Positions 23,531-36,500 are shown, counted from the stretch's first letter. The stretch is DNA of 64,000 bases from Arabidopsis thaliana (GCF_000001735.4 NC_003076.8:19967835-20031834), one strand, 5' to 3'. The notes: generated by a model not told the origin, from the letters alone. Numbers and translations are program-made.

Positions 23531-24181
23531 TCTATTTTCAATCCAGATGAATTGTTTAGGGTTTTTGATCGAAGCTTAAGAAAAAATAGCAGAGACGAGA
23601 ATGAAGAAGAGTTAACAACGAGCGAAGAAATAATAAAGCATCTCTGCACCTTCTTACTTGAGCTTGTTATCGAATTCATCTAAATTCTCAAAGTGGCGAC
23701 CAAATTCGATGATTCAATTTCTCCATGGAAACGAAACACAAAGTGGTTTCGGAATATATGGGCCTTTTACGTTATACCAAAGCCCATAGCATAAGAGCCC
23801 ATCCATTTCGAAAGAAAAAAAAAAAAACAAATCCGTCCCGCGTCAAAAAAACTGAATCCATCTTTAAAGTTTGACCGTTAGTTCGGTAAACAAATAATTT
23901 AACCCTTTCTTAATTTTGACCGTTAGTTCGGTAAATTTGAGTAAAATTTTTTCCTAAAAGACAAAACAATGTGGATTCCAACAGGAAGTGGAACTTGGTT
24001 CTCTAACAGGAAGTGGAACTTGATTCCAATATGATGAGTAGCTGTTAGAGAACCAAGTTCCACTTCCTGTTGGAATCCACATTGTTTTGTCTTTTAGGAC
24101 CATCATATTATGTGCATGCTTTTGGTTCAATATGACAGCTATTTCTTTACATCAAAATCTAATATCAGATTATGTGGGATC
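23531..24181. other. spacer with 3' flank of IMPA-5
   Basis: Contains GCCCA motifs near 23780-23800 in what was the promoter of the GATA duplicate, and the inverted repeat listed separately. No gene. Confidence 0.6.
23952..24099. repeat. perfect 58-bp inverted repeat with 32-bp spacer
   Basis: Arm 23952-24009 is the exact reverse complement of arm 24042-24099; the spacer is 24010-24041. The right arm begins 83 bases past the IMPA-5 stop codon, so the hairpin would sit in the IMPA-5 3' untranslated region if the transcript extends about 230 bases. The arm sequence (AACAGGAAGTGGAACTT, repeated again in the spacer) derives from the 3' flank common to all importin-alpha copies here. Confidence 0.97.
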
Positions 24182-26682
24182 TTAACGAGAAAAATCAAAC
24201 TGGAATTCCGGATGAGAACAACCATCACCACCTTCATCTTCCTCTTCAACTAACCTTCCATCTTCCTCTACAAGCCCGTATGTTTGCAGAATCTTCACAG
24301 CCTTCTCGTAGATCTCATTGTTGCCATGGTGCTGCAAGTTCTCAATCTTTTCTAGCCCTTCTGCATCTTCAATCATTTGAGAGTAACAGTTCACGTCTCT
24401 TAGGTTCTTGTCCACCTCTCCAGCAATCAAAATCATTTCCAGTCCACCTAGAGACACTAAGATGATTCTTAGATCTGGACAAACCAGGATGTCACATAAA
24501 GCTTTTATGCAATTCTGCTCCACCAAGTATCTGATACACACCAATGGATATTGTGAATATAGATGATCAATAAGCATGAAAAAAGTGATAAAGAAAGAAG
24601 ACAGGGATGTACTTGATTTGATTAGGAGAACCACCCACGGAAGCATTTGAAATTGCCCATATAGCTTCTTTCTTTATGTCAAATTCAGCATGTTGTGCCA
24701 GATTGACCAACGATGGAATCAAATTTGCATCAATAACCGACTGTTATCATCATCAATGCAAGAAAGACAAATAGAAAATATTTAGTGATAGCAACGTAAA
24801 TTGTTCAAGTTCTGCAACAGTAACAATCACAAACTCATGCTCACCTGAATTTGTTCTTCTAAACCGGCAGTGATGTTTGAAATCGTCCAGCAAGCTTCCC
24901 TCCTTATGCCTCTCATATGGTTTTGAGTAAGCAGGTCAGCAAGAACGGGTAAAACACCACAATTGATCACACACTGAAAAATAAGTTCAAAGAGTTATTT
25001 GGTTACAAAATCTAATCTCAACACAGTACTCAAGCAACATATAAATGAAGTGTTCTCCAGGATATAATCATCCAAGATACAGGATTACAAATTAAGCTTT
25101 TGATAGTGCTATTGCTTTGAAAAACAATAAATTCACACGGTGTACAAGAGACGTGTTCTTGAAGGCTCCATCAAAGGAATATGAATTACATACGTGAGTC
25201 TGCTGACTATTTCCAGAAACTATATTCCCAATGCAACGAAGTGCAGGAACAAGTACAACTGGAGAAGCGTGTCTGCAAAAGAAAAAAATGGCGAGCCTTC
25301 ATTATCCAAACATGTATCAAACGGTTAAATTTTTTAATATTTGGAGAGAAGTACTAACTGGAGAAGTTCAACTAGTCTTGGGACAACACCCGCCTCGATC
25401 ACACTTTGGATATTTTCATTTGAAGCATCAGACAGATTCGAAAGCGCCCAGCAAGCATCTATCAAGACTTGTTCATCATCCGAATAAACAAGTCTTTTAA
25501 GTACAGGGAGAACATGTTTCACCTATAAATCATGTTTCATAAGTTTAAGTATTGCACCTATAAAACTGAGGAAATAGAGAAGTAAGAATACCAGGTCAAA
25601 GGGTGGTGAAGGCTTGCCACGGAAGAAGTTTGATAAAGTCCAAGTCGCATTTCTAAGTATCGACAATGTAGCATGGTTATTCAGCTGATGCAACAGTGGA
25701 ATAAATGCCCCAGAGTTAAGAACAAAGTCACGGCACTGTATTGAATCACCAGCAACATTACCCAGTCCCCATATAGCCTGCAAATTAAGTGTAACATCAA
25801 ACTCTTCAAAATTTGAACTCACATATTTAACCATTCATACTCAGAAGAAGCACTATACCTGCTCACGGACATCATCATCAGGGGAAGCAAGAAGCTGAAC
25901 AAAGAGTGGCACAACACCGTGATCAATCACTACCTTGGTATGCTCAGATGCGCCAGAAGCAATGTTTGTTAAAGCCCAAGCAGCCTCAAACTATAAAAAA
26001 GATCAAAGAATTCAGAACCAAAGATTACACTAATCATCAAAGATGGGAACTTTAAGTCTAACCTGAAGCTTAGGGTTATCATCCTTCTTAAGAAACTCTA
26101 CAAAACGTGGCACAACTCCAGATTTTATCACATTATCAGTAGGTGGACTTCTATCTGAACAATATATAAAACCACAAGACTTTAAGAAACCATTCAAGTA
26201 AATATAAGTTCGTATCTTTTTCAACTCAAGATCAAAGAAAAGTAAAGAGTTTTACCGAATGATAGAACCACCCTGAACCGAGTTGTGTACTCAAGCTGCA
26301 ATGAAGGATCATCCGAGAAAACCCCAGTGATCATATTCGCTATCTCCAACTACAACCATCACCAGAGAGGATCTAATTTAATTACCCAATTCGAAAGCAT
26401 TCGAGTATAATGATAAAGGTCGTATCTTTCAAAACCTAGGTTTCACTAATCCAAAACCAAAGATCAAACTTTTACCAAACTCTCAAAGGGGTCGTTGGAA
26501 ATCAACTTGTAATCAGGAGGCAAAACTTTTACACGACGTTTCTTCATCAAATTTTCGTTGCGTTTACTCTTGCGAATCTCGACTAAAAAGTCTTCTCTTC
26601 TTCTGCGTCCTTCTTCCGCATCTACAGAGACTTTGTAACGGATTCGACGGATCTCTGTCTTCGTGCTCGGTCGCAAGGACAT
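24182..26682 (-). CDS. IMPA5: importin subunit alpha-5 (IMPA-5)
   Basis: Ten exons: 26682-26476, 26349-26256, 26154-26063, 25990-25859, 25777-25592, 25522-25359, 25272-25194, 24973-24845, 24740-24613 and 24530-24182. All are GT-AG with consistent phases and encode 519 aa, the length I recall for Arabidopsis IMPA-5. Residues 1 to about 70 are the importin-beta-binding domain (VRRIRYK-like start, [13 protein letters not shown]). ARM repeats follow with the NLS-binding Trp/Asn pairs intact ([37 protein letters not shown]). A C-terminal acidic segment (EEDEGGDG) follows, with a divergent end in FDFSR. It is the adaptor that carries NLS cargo to importin-beta at the nuclear pore. It differs from the decayed copies upstream in having every functional element. 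Confidence 0.93.
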
Positions 26683-27248
26683 AGCTTTCTCGATTCTTCG
26701 ACCTCTCTAAATCAATTCACAAAATCGAAGCGAAACCCTAGAAATTTGAACTGAATGGGATTTGCAAAGTGAAGAAGAGAATGCAAGAGTGGTGAAGATG
26801 AAGAAGAAGCGACAACAGTTTCAATTTGAAGAAGCGGGAGGGTTTTCTAATTATCGTTTTTAATTGTTAACCGTATTTATACAGTAGATTGAATCATAAA
26901 TCATTGATAATCTAAATTTAAGATAAAGTTTACAATCATATTATTAAGAGCTCCAAATTGAAATAATTAGTCAATAATTATTATAAGCTAAAATACTTGA
27001 ATCTAAACCGAACTAAACCGTGAAGTTGGTTTAGTTACTCGTTACCGACGATAAAAAGAACCATATTTGCAGAGTTTACTCGTTAGATGTGTAGTGTTTT
27101 CTCCGGCGAAGGAAAACCTACTTTTCCGGTAAAGTTCATGTATTGATTGGAAAAAGTAGGTTTTGGTTTGTGATTTTGAATTGCTTATGTAAGAAGTAAA
27201 AACATTGTTTTTTCTCATATGATTATGTTAACTACTATACATTGTACA
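26683..27248. other. IMPA-5 promoter and DUF1218 gene 3' flank
   Basis: AT-rich with no gene. The IMPA-5 5' leader is purine/pyrimidine biased around 26700-26840. Confidence 0.55.
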
Positions 27249-28380
27249 CTATACTATATGTGCAAGTTGCTTTAAAGAAACAAGATATTCCAAAGACGTC
27301 GATTCATCTCTAACAGTAGCAAGACCTTCTCGAGCAACCGTAGCCATCCGATTTGTAGGCGATCTTGGAGGAGATGCATAAAGAACTGATGCCTCGATGA
27401 TCTCTCTATGTGTGTTTTCAAGATCCTTAGAGATTCGATGTGCTTGAAGAGCGGTTAGGTAAAGTCCCGTGGCTAGAAAGACGGTTATAAGTGAGAACAC
27501 TCCGGCCGCTGAAAACAAGCCTTGCCGGATTACTAGACAACTAGGTTTTGGTTTAGACCAGTTCTTTAGATGTCCTGATTCCACACTAAGTGCAACCAAC
27601 AGTAGAACCTCTCCAACACCAAAGCAAACCCTTATAGGAACAAAAAAGAATAATATAATCACAAAATTATCATTAACTTAAGCTATGGTCAGTAACATAA
27701 ATATGTCATTTCACGATTGCTTATAGTTAGGATTTTTTTATTTTTATTTTATTTTTTATAACTACATGACATTAATTCGTTGCGTTAGAATAAGTCTACG
27801 TACCATGTTGAGACGAAGAAGAAGGCAGCTTGAAAAGTGAGCCTCTTCGCAGGAACAGAGTCAGGATCCCACTCAACCAGAACCAGAGACGGCGATGTGG
27901 TGACTGCGATAAGTAAGTACATGTGGAAGCCCACCATCGCCACCGCTAGTCCCACAAACGCAATCGCACCACACAACAACGGCGTTTTCCCGCTACCATT
28001 ATACACGCATGTTTTGCTTCCCCATGTCGCCTATTGCAAATGATTGACAACATATTAATGGCAATGATATAACTTATACTAAATACTATTATAATCGAAC
28101 GATATGGTAATTAATATAAAACATGAATCAATATAGATTTCTGATTTATTTTGAAAATATAAATGATGAAAACATATGAGAGAAAGTTTATATACATCCC
28201 TGTATAGTAATGTACCTGAGATCTTGTGGCTTCGGCATAGAGGCAGAGAACAAAGCAGGAGAGGCCAAAGATTATTGTCAAAACAGCGATGAAAATACCG
28301 GTTTTGCTGCTGAGATCTGTGGTTTTAGGGTTTGGAACAAGATCTTGATGGGTCACAGCTCGCACTCTTGTTCTCGACAT
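27249..28380 (-). CDS. DUF1218 four-helix membrane protein
   Basis: Exons 28380-28216, 28030-27804 and 27630-27249 join in phases 0 and 2 and give 257 aa. ATG at 28380 (MSRTRVRAVTH) is preferred; the in-frame TTG four codons upstream is not a plausible plant start. Four hydrophobic segments are visible: IFIAVLTIIFGLSCFVLCLY, the stretch from LLCGAIAFVGLAV through MYLLIAVTT, the FQAAFFFVSTWVCFGVGEVLLLVAL region, and LFSAAGVFSLITVFLATGLY. Conserved-looking Cys and the AEATRS and W residues of the first loop fit DUF1218. Some Arabidopsis members modify wall lignin (MWL) or vein patterning (VCC/DEAL); a specific role for this one is unknown to me. By position it corresponds to At5g49320. Confidence 0.88.
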
Positions 28381-28716
28381 GTCTCTCGTCAATTTCTAAT
28401 AGATAGGAATCGAAGTTACATGTTTTGAGAGTTATTATACTTTGATTTGTTTTACATATATGAGAGGCATTGAAAGTGGGAAGAAAAGAATAAACTGGAG
28501 TATATTTGATAAATAAATGAAAAAGGAGAGGAGGATAGAAGAATTGCTTCAGCCAAAGGTTGCTTAAAGGCCAAGATTCGCAGGTTCTCTTTCGGATGTC
28601 TTTTTAGAAATACTATACTGTTTTCGTATAGTGTCTATTAAACGATGATGTGTAAAATATATAATGTGACGAGAGTTCGTTAATGGAGTTAGTTGGATGA
28701 TTCTTTTCATATATTA

Positions 28717-28722
28717 CACGTG
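28717..28722. promoter_or_regulatory. G-box upstream of DUF1218 gene
   Basis: Perfect CACGTG palindrome, flanked as TACACGTGTA, 337 bp upstream of the start codon at 28380. It is a candidate bHLH/bZIP site by motif alone. Confidence 0.4.
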
Positions 28723-29426
28723 TATAAGAACATTCTTTTCTTCTTTTTATTTTGTGTTCATACAAAGAACATCGTACCTTTTATTATCTTGAAAGTAAAT
28801 AAAGATAAAGATAAAAAGATAAGGTGATGAACTTTGTTCGTGAGTCGTGAGTGACTGAGTGTTGTCTTATTTCTATATACTATTTATTAGCATAATCATG
28901 TGAGGGCGTGTAATTTTTAATAGGAAGCCAAAAGCCTTCCACACCCCACCATAAATAACCAATAGAGAAGCGGTTTCTGATACTCCATTTCAAAAGCAAA
29001 GACATATAGTGACAGAAAAAACGAGCTCGTGTCACTGATATCTTTAGCTTCGAATTGGATCAACACTACTTGTCAAGTTGTCATCACCTTAATGTTAGTG
29101 TCTCGCCGATGTTGTGTTTGCCGTTGTGATAGTATATATTTTTATTGTTGCCGACACTGGTCGCATCGGTTTTGAAAAGAACATGGTTGTGTATTAAGTA
29201 CTCATCACTCATGTGGTATTTTCATGACAAAGTTTGTGATGTCGTCACTCGTCGTAAGAATTTTGAATTTAATGTACCTAAATTGTGCTATATGAGTTAT
29301 GAAAGTTGAGGTTACCATCGCCAAAGCTCGAAATTATGATGTGAAAATATTGGGTTTAAAATTTTACTTATACTCAAAGTCCATGGTATAAGCACCTTAA
29401 GGCATATATAGATTAGGATCTTTGAC

Positions 29427-29453
29427 AAAAAAAAAAAAAAAAAAAAAAAAAAA
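29427..29453. repeat. poly(A) tract, 27 bases
   Basis: Uninterrupted run of A. It could be a microsatellite or the tail of an old retroposed sequence, but no coding homology is visible beside it. Confidence 0.85.
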
Positions 29454-30295
29454 GCCATGAACTAGGATCCAAAATTTGTATGGACATTGAAATTTTGATT
29501 TTTTAAAACAAAATTGATATATATAAAAAAAAATTAAATAGAGTAAAAACTGTTGATCTCCCCCAATAGATTTGCATTAGTTAGTTTTTTTTATTTTGAA
29601 CTTTTAACTCCTACCAGATTATTAAAGTAGTATTTTATTTAGATAATTTTTTATAGTTATGATATATGTTTTTTGGTTGTTTATGATTTATTTATGATAT
29701 ATGAGTTTCAATAACTTTTTTTTTAATCAAAGTTTCAATAACATTAAAAAGAGGGGAAACGTTATAACATGAATAGAGCCTTCAATAACGTTGGATCGTC
29801 CATGGTGCTATTGAAGTTCTTTGGTCCGAATATCTATATATATTTTTTTTCTTAGAGACAATTCTCGAGGATGACAGAAAAAAAAAAGAAAAAAGAAAAA
29901 AAAAAAAAATCTCTCGGATCCATCACGCAAGTATCAAAGTGAATCTATAAAATAGGTTTATCTTTATATATTTCATTCTGTCTATTTTTGTTCCTATTTA
30001 TTCATATTTATATTTTTAATGATATTTTTTTTTCTTCTTTAACTCGTTAAATCTAATATATAAAGCCTCTAAAAAAAATAGTTTCTTCAAAAAAAAAAGG
30101 GAAAGCAAAAAGAATTGAAAAATATGATCAAAAAGTTCTAGAATTTTTTTGCATTATTAATAAACTTTTAATTTTCTCTCTTTATTCGAACTTTGTGAAA
30201 AATAACCAAACATTAGCATTATATTTCATTGACTGGTCTCTGGACCATAAATAAGGTTGAGAGTTCAAACTATTATTTGGACGAAACCAATATTA

Positions 30296-30549
30296 GGGCA
30301 TCTCCATCAGTGAGATACCTTCTTGGTTTATCAAAAAAAAAAAAAGTTGTATTTTAATAAATATTAGTTATATAATTAAATTTTAACAATAAAATAATAT
30401 TTGACCAATAGATGATATACAAGTATTTTTATGGGTTTCTCAAAGTTTCTCACTTGAGAGACTAATTCTACTCTCTTTCATACTTTTTGATTATATTTTA
30501 TTTTTATATTGAACAGTTTCTCAATGAGAAACCATTGATGGAAATGGTC
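30296..30549. mobile_element. PIF/Harbinger (Tourist-like) MITE
   Basis: The 254-bp unit starts GGGCATCTCCATCA and its reverse-complemented end starts GACCATTTCCATCA. It is flanked by the 3-bp direct repeat TTA (30293-30295 and 30550-30552), the target preference of PIF/Harbinger elements. Internal halves also pair (CTCACTTGAGAG, TTCTCAATGAGAA). No coding capacity. Confidence 0.65.
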
Positions 30550-31312
30550 TTATGGTCTCCTTGAGAAGAATTGTCGTTTGAAGACCTACATATACCATAT
30601 CAAGATATTGACTCCTTGTTATATATATATATATTAGTTGTGTAATTATAGACAAATATTCTATAGTATTTTGGTTAGTTTTATTTGAATTTTGAACTCT
30701 TCGAGAGTAAATTAAAATTTCACAAGAGAGAGCAAAAAAAAAACAAGAGTGTGTGAAAGTACTATAAGAGGGTAAAATCTAATTTGAGTAAAATACTAGC
30801 TGGGTCAAATACTTGATCCTATTAAAATGTAAAATTTATCAGCCATTTTTTTACAAAAAATAACCAAGAAAGTTATTTACATCAACTGGAAAAAAAAAAA
30901 AAAGACAAACACTTAATAATTTAGGATTTATAGTTAGGCGGTTCGTTGAAACTTGAGAATTTTAACACATGAAGTAAAAACATATACTTCGAAGACTAAA
31001 ATGATCCCATTCTATTCATCATTATTTCAGAACATTGACAAGGAAACATAAAAAAAGTACAAACAAACATTATAACTAGCAACAAAAAGAGAACGAAAGA
31101 GTCACAAAGAAGAAAAGGCATAACATGCTTCAAACTAGTCTAAACTAGAAACTACATTTATCTTAACTTTCTTAAAACACTCCAACAAGCTACTACAAAA
31201 CCACAAGATCCACTATAACCAAACAAAACACTAGACTTTACAATCAAAACATCGATGTTTTATTGGATTTCTACGCGCGCCTTCTAATGTACAATCCACT
31301 TGCTCGGTAGTA

Positions 31313-33459
31313 TCACTCCAATGTTATCTCTCCAATATCTGAGAGATCCCATAGATCATCACTTTGACAAGTGACATTACCTTGAAACTCCCAATCAAGC
31401 AACTCCTCATCAACCCCAAACCCAACTTCTGAAGAATTACATAGACCAACCCACCAATCTTTATCATTATTTTCATTTGAATTCGAACTTAAAAAACTTC
31501 CCTCTCTTTCTCTTTCCACCGTCATATCATGATCAACCTCTGTGATTCCTACGTGACCAATCTTTGTCTCGCTTCCTTGTTCTTCTTCAAACAAATTAAC
31601 ACAACAACTACTATTGTCCCCACTCTCACACACCTTTTCATCATTTACTCCAATCACAGCCTCTTCACTAGTGCATTCCCAGACACAACTACTCAAGAGC
31701 CGTTCTAACTCACCATCCAACCACTCATAAGGCCCCAAAGACTCTCCTTCAAAATTACCATTTTGCCCTCCCTCACTGAAATCACTCTCTAGCTCCTTAG
31801 GTTGTGAGAAACATTGTGAGGCCGTCACCATTTGCTTGTGTTTCTTCATGGATGACCTACTAGTCCTTCCCTTCTTCTTCTTCTTGGTCTTGTTATTGTT
31901 CTTGGCTCCAGAAGACGATGAACAAGATTTCTTCAAGACTACATCGTTGACGAGTAGATTGTGTCCATCTCCGGAAACGGCAGTGAAGGCATAGATTTTG
32001 CGGCTGAGATGTGAGTTCCAATAGTTTTTAATTTCGTTGTCTGTTCTTCCTGGTAGATGTGTTGCAATAAGTGACCATCTATAAGAAAATAGTCACATGC
32101 ACACACGTGAGACAACATAAATTTAGACAAATCAATTAATTATGTGTACACACTCTTTACAAGTTGGCTTCTCATTAATTCAATACCAATACTACAACAA
32201 AATGTATGACGTCAGAAAAATTGCATGGTTTAGTTATGTGTAACTAATTTTTCTTTAAAAATGGTTGGACTGTTCCTCATTTTTTTATAAGAGTTAGCAC
32301 TGAATATATTCAGATTTCGTAGAAACACCTTAATTCTAGAAATGAGTTGATTTATTGGTAAATAAGTTTCTAAATTTTATTGCAACTAAAAATACCGAAA
32401 CTCAATGAAGAAGATTAGAAGTTTAGGCACAGTAAAATTCAAATTTGGAGCTTTAACAATGCATTAACTCTATAGACTCATGACCACTTTGCCACTCATT
32501 GTTACAGTGACCAACTGGCAATAGAGCCAGTAACAATCAGGGCCGTACACAAAACACACATGAGACAAGACTAATTAGAGAGGTCAATTCGCTTAGATAT
32601 ATAGCAACATAATGCCAAAGCTTCTTATTGACAAAAAGTCAAATTGGATATTCTCGTATATATATATATATATATATATTTTTTCAAAGGCTGGACCATT
32701 CCAACAGTGATCAACCGCTGAAATGTTACATGGCAATACATTTGATAAATTTTGTTTCTTATTTATTTTTGGACGGTTGGAACGGAGTCTGACCATTTCT
32801 ATATGTTTCTTAAGTTGACAAGACATGCATATAATTGTACTGTGTACGTGACCCCAGCATTAACAGTCACTATTCACATAGTGGCAAAATTGTAAATATA
32901 AAAACGAAATTCTGAATCACATATAAATGAACGATTGGGAAATTGATTAATTTTGGTTTAATACCTGTTGCCGAGAAGGGAATGCAACTTGACGATTATT
33001 TCTTCTTCGTCGGAAGTAATATTTCCTCTTTTTAAGTCTCTTCTTAAGTAGTTTATCCACCTTAGTCTACAGCTCTTTCCACATCTCAACAATCCTACAC
33101 ATTTTTTAAGTAACTATTAAAACATGTATAACTACAACGCTTTTTTCTATTAATATAACATCACAAGTTTTGGTTTTAGATATATTGGCACATTTTTTTG
33201 TTTTCATGCATCAACAACTTGAAGAAATTAGTACTTTTTTGAATGTTAAAATCGAATCGATTACTAAACTGAGAGATGTATCGACAATTAGGAAAGGTAA
33301 TTTTTTTTATATAAAGATGTATATACCAGCTTTCTTAGGCAAAGATCGCCAAGAACCTTCACCATTGGTCTGAATATACTTGGTGAGGATCTCATCTTCC
33401 TCGGCTGTCCATCTCCCTCTCTTCAACCCGATTTTCTCACAACACGGAGCCCTTCCCAT
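31313..33459 (-). CDS. MYB111: R2R3-MYB flavonol regulator MYB111 (PFG3)
   Basis: Exons 33459-33327 (133 nt), 33094-32965 (130 nt) and 32078-31313 give 342 aa, the recalled length of MYB111; 133/130 is the standard R2R3-MYB exon pattern. R2 covers about residues 14-61 ([28 protein letters not shown]) and R3 about 67-112 ([37 protein letters not shown]). The bHLH-contact signature is not matched (Ile replaces Leu in the first pair). The C-terminus has the subgroup 7 motif [15 protein letters not shown] and a second motif near [12 protein letters not shown]. With MYB11 and MYB12 it activates CHS, CHI, F3H and FLS1 for flavonol synthesis, chiefly in cotyledons and shoots. Intron 2 (886 bp) contains a TA microsatellite. 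Confidence 0.95.
32659..32681. repeat. TA microsatellite in MYB111 intron 2
   Basis: About eleven TA units within the second intron; likely length-polymorphic. Confidence 0.8.
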
Positions 33460-33572
33460 TGCTTCTCGGTCTCTTCTGTCAAAAAGAGAAAGAGAAACTG
33501 AAAAAGAGAAAACACTTTTGGACCCTTGAGTGAGAGAGTGAGTTAGTGAGAATAGGAGAAACCATCCAGGTG

Positions 33573-33581
33573 ATTAATATA
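33573..33581 (-). promoter_or_regulatory. probable MYB111 TATA box
   Basis: Minus-strand TATATTAAT, about 115 bp upstream of the ATG at 33459. ACGT cores at 33650-33653 (CCACGTTG) and 33716-33719 (CCACGTAC) lie further upstream and could be bZIP (HY5-type) sites. Confidence 0.5.
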
Positions 33582-36500
33582 GGAGAGGACAAAAGGGAGA
33601 AAGATAGTAAGGTTTGAAAATGACTTCGTATAGGTGAAGGAATGAACCACGTTGCGGTGGAATTAAAAGTTATGTATTGTCCATCCTAAAAACCATCGGC
33701 ACATAAGACACTCCACGTACCTCTCCTTCTAACCTTTGGTCCCTCCCTCTCGACCCTTTTTCCGTGATTACAAGATATTTATTACTATGTATACTTTTAT
33801 ACCTAAATACGTACTTCATGCATATACATGTACATGTAATGTAGCTATACGCATATACCTACTTGTATATGCATTCAATGAGCGTGTCTACAACATTCTT
33901 TTCTTCACTTGGTTCACCTCTTCAGTAGGTGGTAAAAATTATTTAATAGTTGAAGTGGTAAGAAACTGCAATAAAACCTCGATCATATTTTTTTTTTAAA
34001 AGGGGGTTAATTTAACCTTGACGTAAACAATGTCGTTAAGGTTGTGATTGGAAACGATTGTGGTTTCCGTTCTCTCCAACAAGTTACGATTGTTAGATTC
34101 TTAGATTAAGGGTTTAAAAAAAAAAAATAGGATCATTGTTTGATTTGCAATTTTCTTAGATCGTACGAGATTGATCTTGGATATTTTGTCACTTGGAGGA
34201 TTTTTGCATGTCTTCTCTAAGTTGAATGGTGCTTAAGTTAGTTTTCAAAACTCAAAATGTATATATATATATATATATACTAGTTGTACATATTAATTAA
34301 TTTGGGAGTATAATTAATAAATTAGGTGTATACTATTTACATTATAAGATATCTGATTGAAGCCTAAGAGTACAATTATGAGGCCGTTTATGTATCCGGA
34401 TTCGAATCAGAAATTGCTAAGACAAAAAACATTAATACTACAGCGTATAAAATCAGAACACTAGTCTATGAAACGAACACGTCTAATGAGTATTAGAGTC
34501 GGTCACAATGGCTATGTTAATACATAGACGTTAATGTGGAAGATCATGGTCCATATTCGTAAGTGGACATGTTTTGTCTTGTGGTAGGCCATAAGAAGTT
34601 GTTGATTTCTTTGACAAAAAAAAGAAGAAGTTGATTTAATTATTGAGTAATAGTTACATACTTACATACTTACATACATGGGTCGGTTAATTCGGGTATC
34701 ATCCAGAATGTAGTAGGAATATTCCAACGACTCTCTTTTTGTTTTTTCTTGTTTTTTTCGTCTCTTCATGTAAATTGATTCGACTATTTCTATATTATAT
34801 ATACTATTATTTGATTTAAATTAAATAACGAATACAAATAATCGAGATAAAAAGTATCTAAGCCACCGCGGGTGAGTTACATTTTTGGAATAGAAAAAGG
34901 AGTGAATACAACTAAATTTAGCAAGATTATGAGCTACATTATGGTCCAAACTTTTGTGAAACTAATACATATGGATGAAAACTTAAACTTAAACTTAGTC
35001 GATAAGTAAATTTGCTATTTCGCAATTTTTTACGAACTATTAATATTGTTGATGAGAATCTCAATATCTCCTTCAAAACAGCCAGTGTAAATTAAATCCT
35101 CGTATCCAACAGGGCTCTCTTGTTCAGCTTACAAAAGGGGAAGAAGCGTTGTTTAATGTTGGATTCAGTGTTTTAGTAACTCAGAAATATATTTTCATCT
35201 TATCTGTGATATTTAAATTAGTGGTAAAGTTGAAGGGAATCTTGAATTTCTTCCACTGTTTTATTTGCATTTGTTTACTAATGATGAAGTGTAGAAAATT
35301 GTCAAGACAATACTGAAAATTAAGAAGAAAAAGGATTTTAGTGTAGTATGCTCATGAAATTCATTTCTTTTATTCTTAAAGGCAAATGGCTTATACTGGT
35401 CGAGCCTTAAAGCACAGGGGTTTTAATCCAAAGTCGATTATTATATTTATTTTTAGGCTTTCAGCTAATTTTTTGGTTACATGTTCTTCCTTTTTACAAC
35501 TAACCTTCGTTTATTTGTCTTTTCTTTTGACAACTAACATATATTGTTATTTTAATCAATTTTCAATATTTCTTTACAAATTTTTTTCTTTAAGTTACAA
35601 TTTTTTTTTATACAGCCACTCACGATGCAACTCTCCCACATTGCAAGTGCATGTATTATTGTGTTTCACTTAACTATTTTTTAAACCATAACTAATAATG
35701 ATAATAGTTTAAATCTAAAATTTATACTAAACAAATATATAATCAGAATTAATAGTGTAGGTTTCCTAATACTTATTATTGTACATGTTTTCAAATAAGA
35801 AATTAGTTAGGAAGATAAGTAATATATAAGCCCTCAAGAGTCAGGTTTCAAAGTCACATTTTGGTTGCTTTTGGGACTACATGTTTTCAAATAAGAAATT
35901 AATTAGGACTTTGCCTCTTCTAATCTTAGAACGTTCTTCTGATCAAGGCAGTCCATTTTCTTCAAATTAATGCAACCTAAATTATGCAAAACCCTACGCT
36001 CTAGTCCTAACTACTAATTAGGTAAAATCTACCCAACAACATCTAATCCGATTGTTGAGCTAGGTCTTGTACGTAAGAGTACTATAATTTTCGTTTTGAT
36101 AGCTATATATGACAATTACTAAAAATACTCTCTTCACATTTCCACTAGAAGATTCTGAAGAAGGTGGATCCGGTTTGATGAAGCTATAAGCAAACGAGGA
36201 TGCTCTCCGCTTTCACCGTAGAAAATCCGGTTTTTACTTGAATGTTGGAGAGTCCTCAGCGTGATCATGGTAAGGTCTAACAAAAATTTCAAGCACTCAT
36301 AGGAGTTGAAATGTAATCTCTAGTGTGGTAGCAAATCAAGCTGAGTGGGAGTTGAGGCAACACATGATTACGTGCTTTGAAACTAGTAAAAGTATTTGAC
36401 AAATCATGTTTGTGAAAGTAGTAAACGATGAAGATATAGATGGGCCACCGAAATTGGTAAATGGAAACATAAATGGATAGGTGAAGTATCAAGTTGATTA

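Larger units (their letters stand above)
28381..31312. other. gene-free stretch with homopolymers and one MITE
   Basis: Upstream of the DUF1218 gene and downstream of MYB111. It holds a 27-base A run at about 29427-29453, several other A/T tracts, and the TTA-flanked MITE at 30296-30549. The right part (about 31100-31312) is likely MYB111 3' untranslated sequence. No coding frame recognised. Confidence 0.55.

Noticed and set aside
34380..34410. GGATTCGAATC, a tRNA B-box-like motif
   Set aside because: No matching A box, acceptor stem or cloverleaf pairing around it.
35386..35673. 95-codon plus frame, hydrophobic
   Set aside because: Hydrophobicity comes from T-rich sequence; no start context, splice signals or family resemblance.
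36289..36492. 67-codon minus frame in the 36.1-36.6 kb stretch of more even base composition
   Set aside because: No domain and no multi-exon extension found; kept only as an unexplained segment in the gene-free entry.
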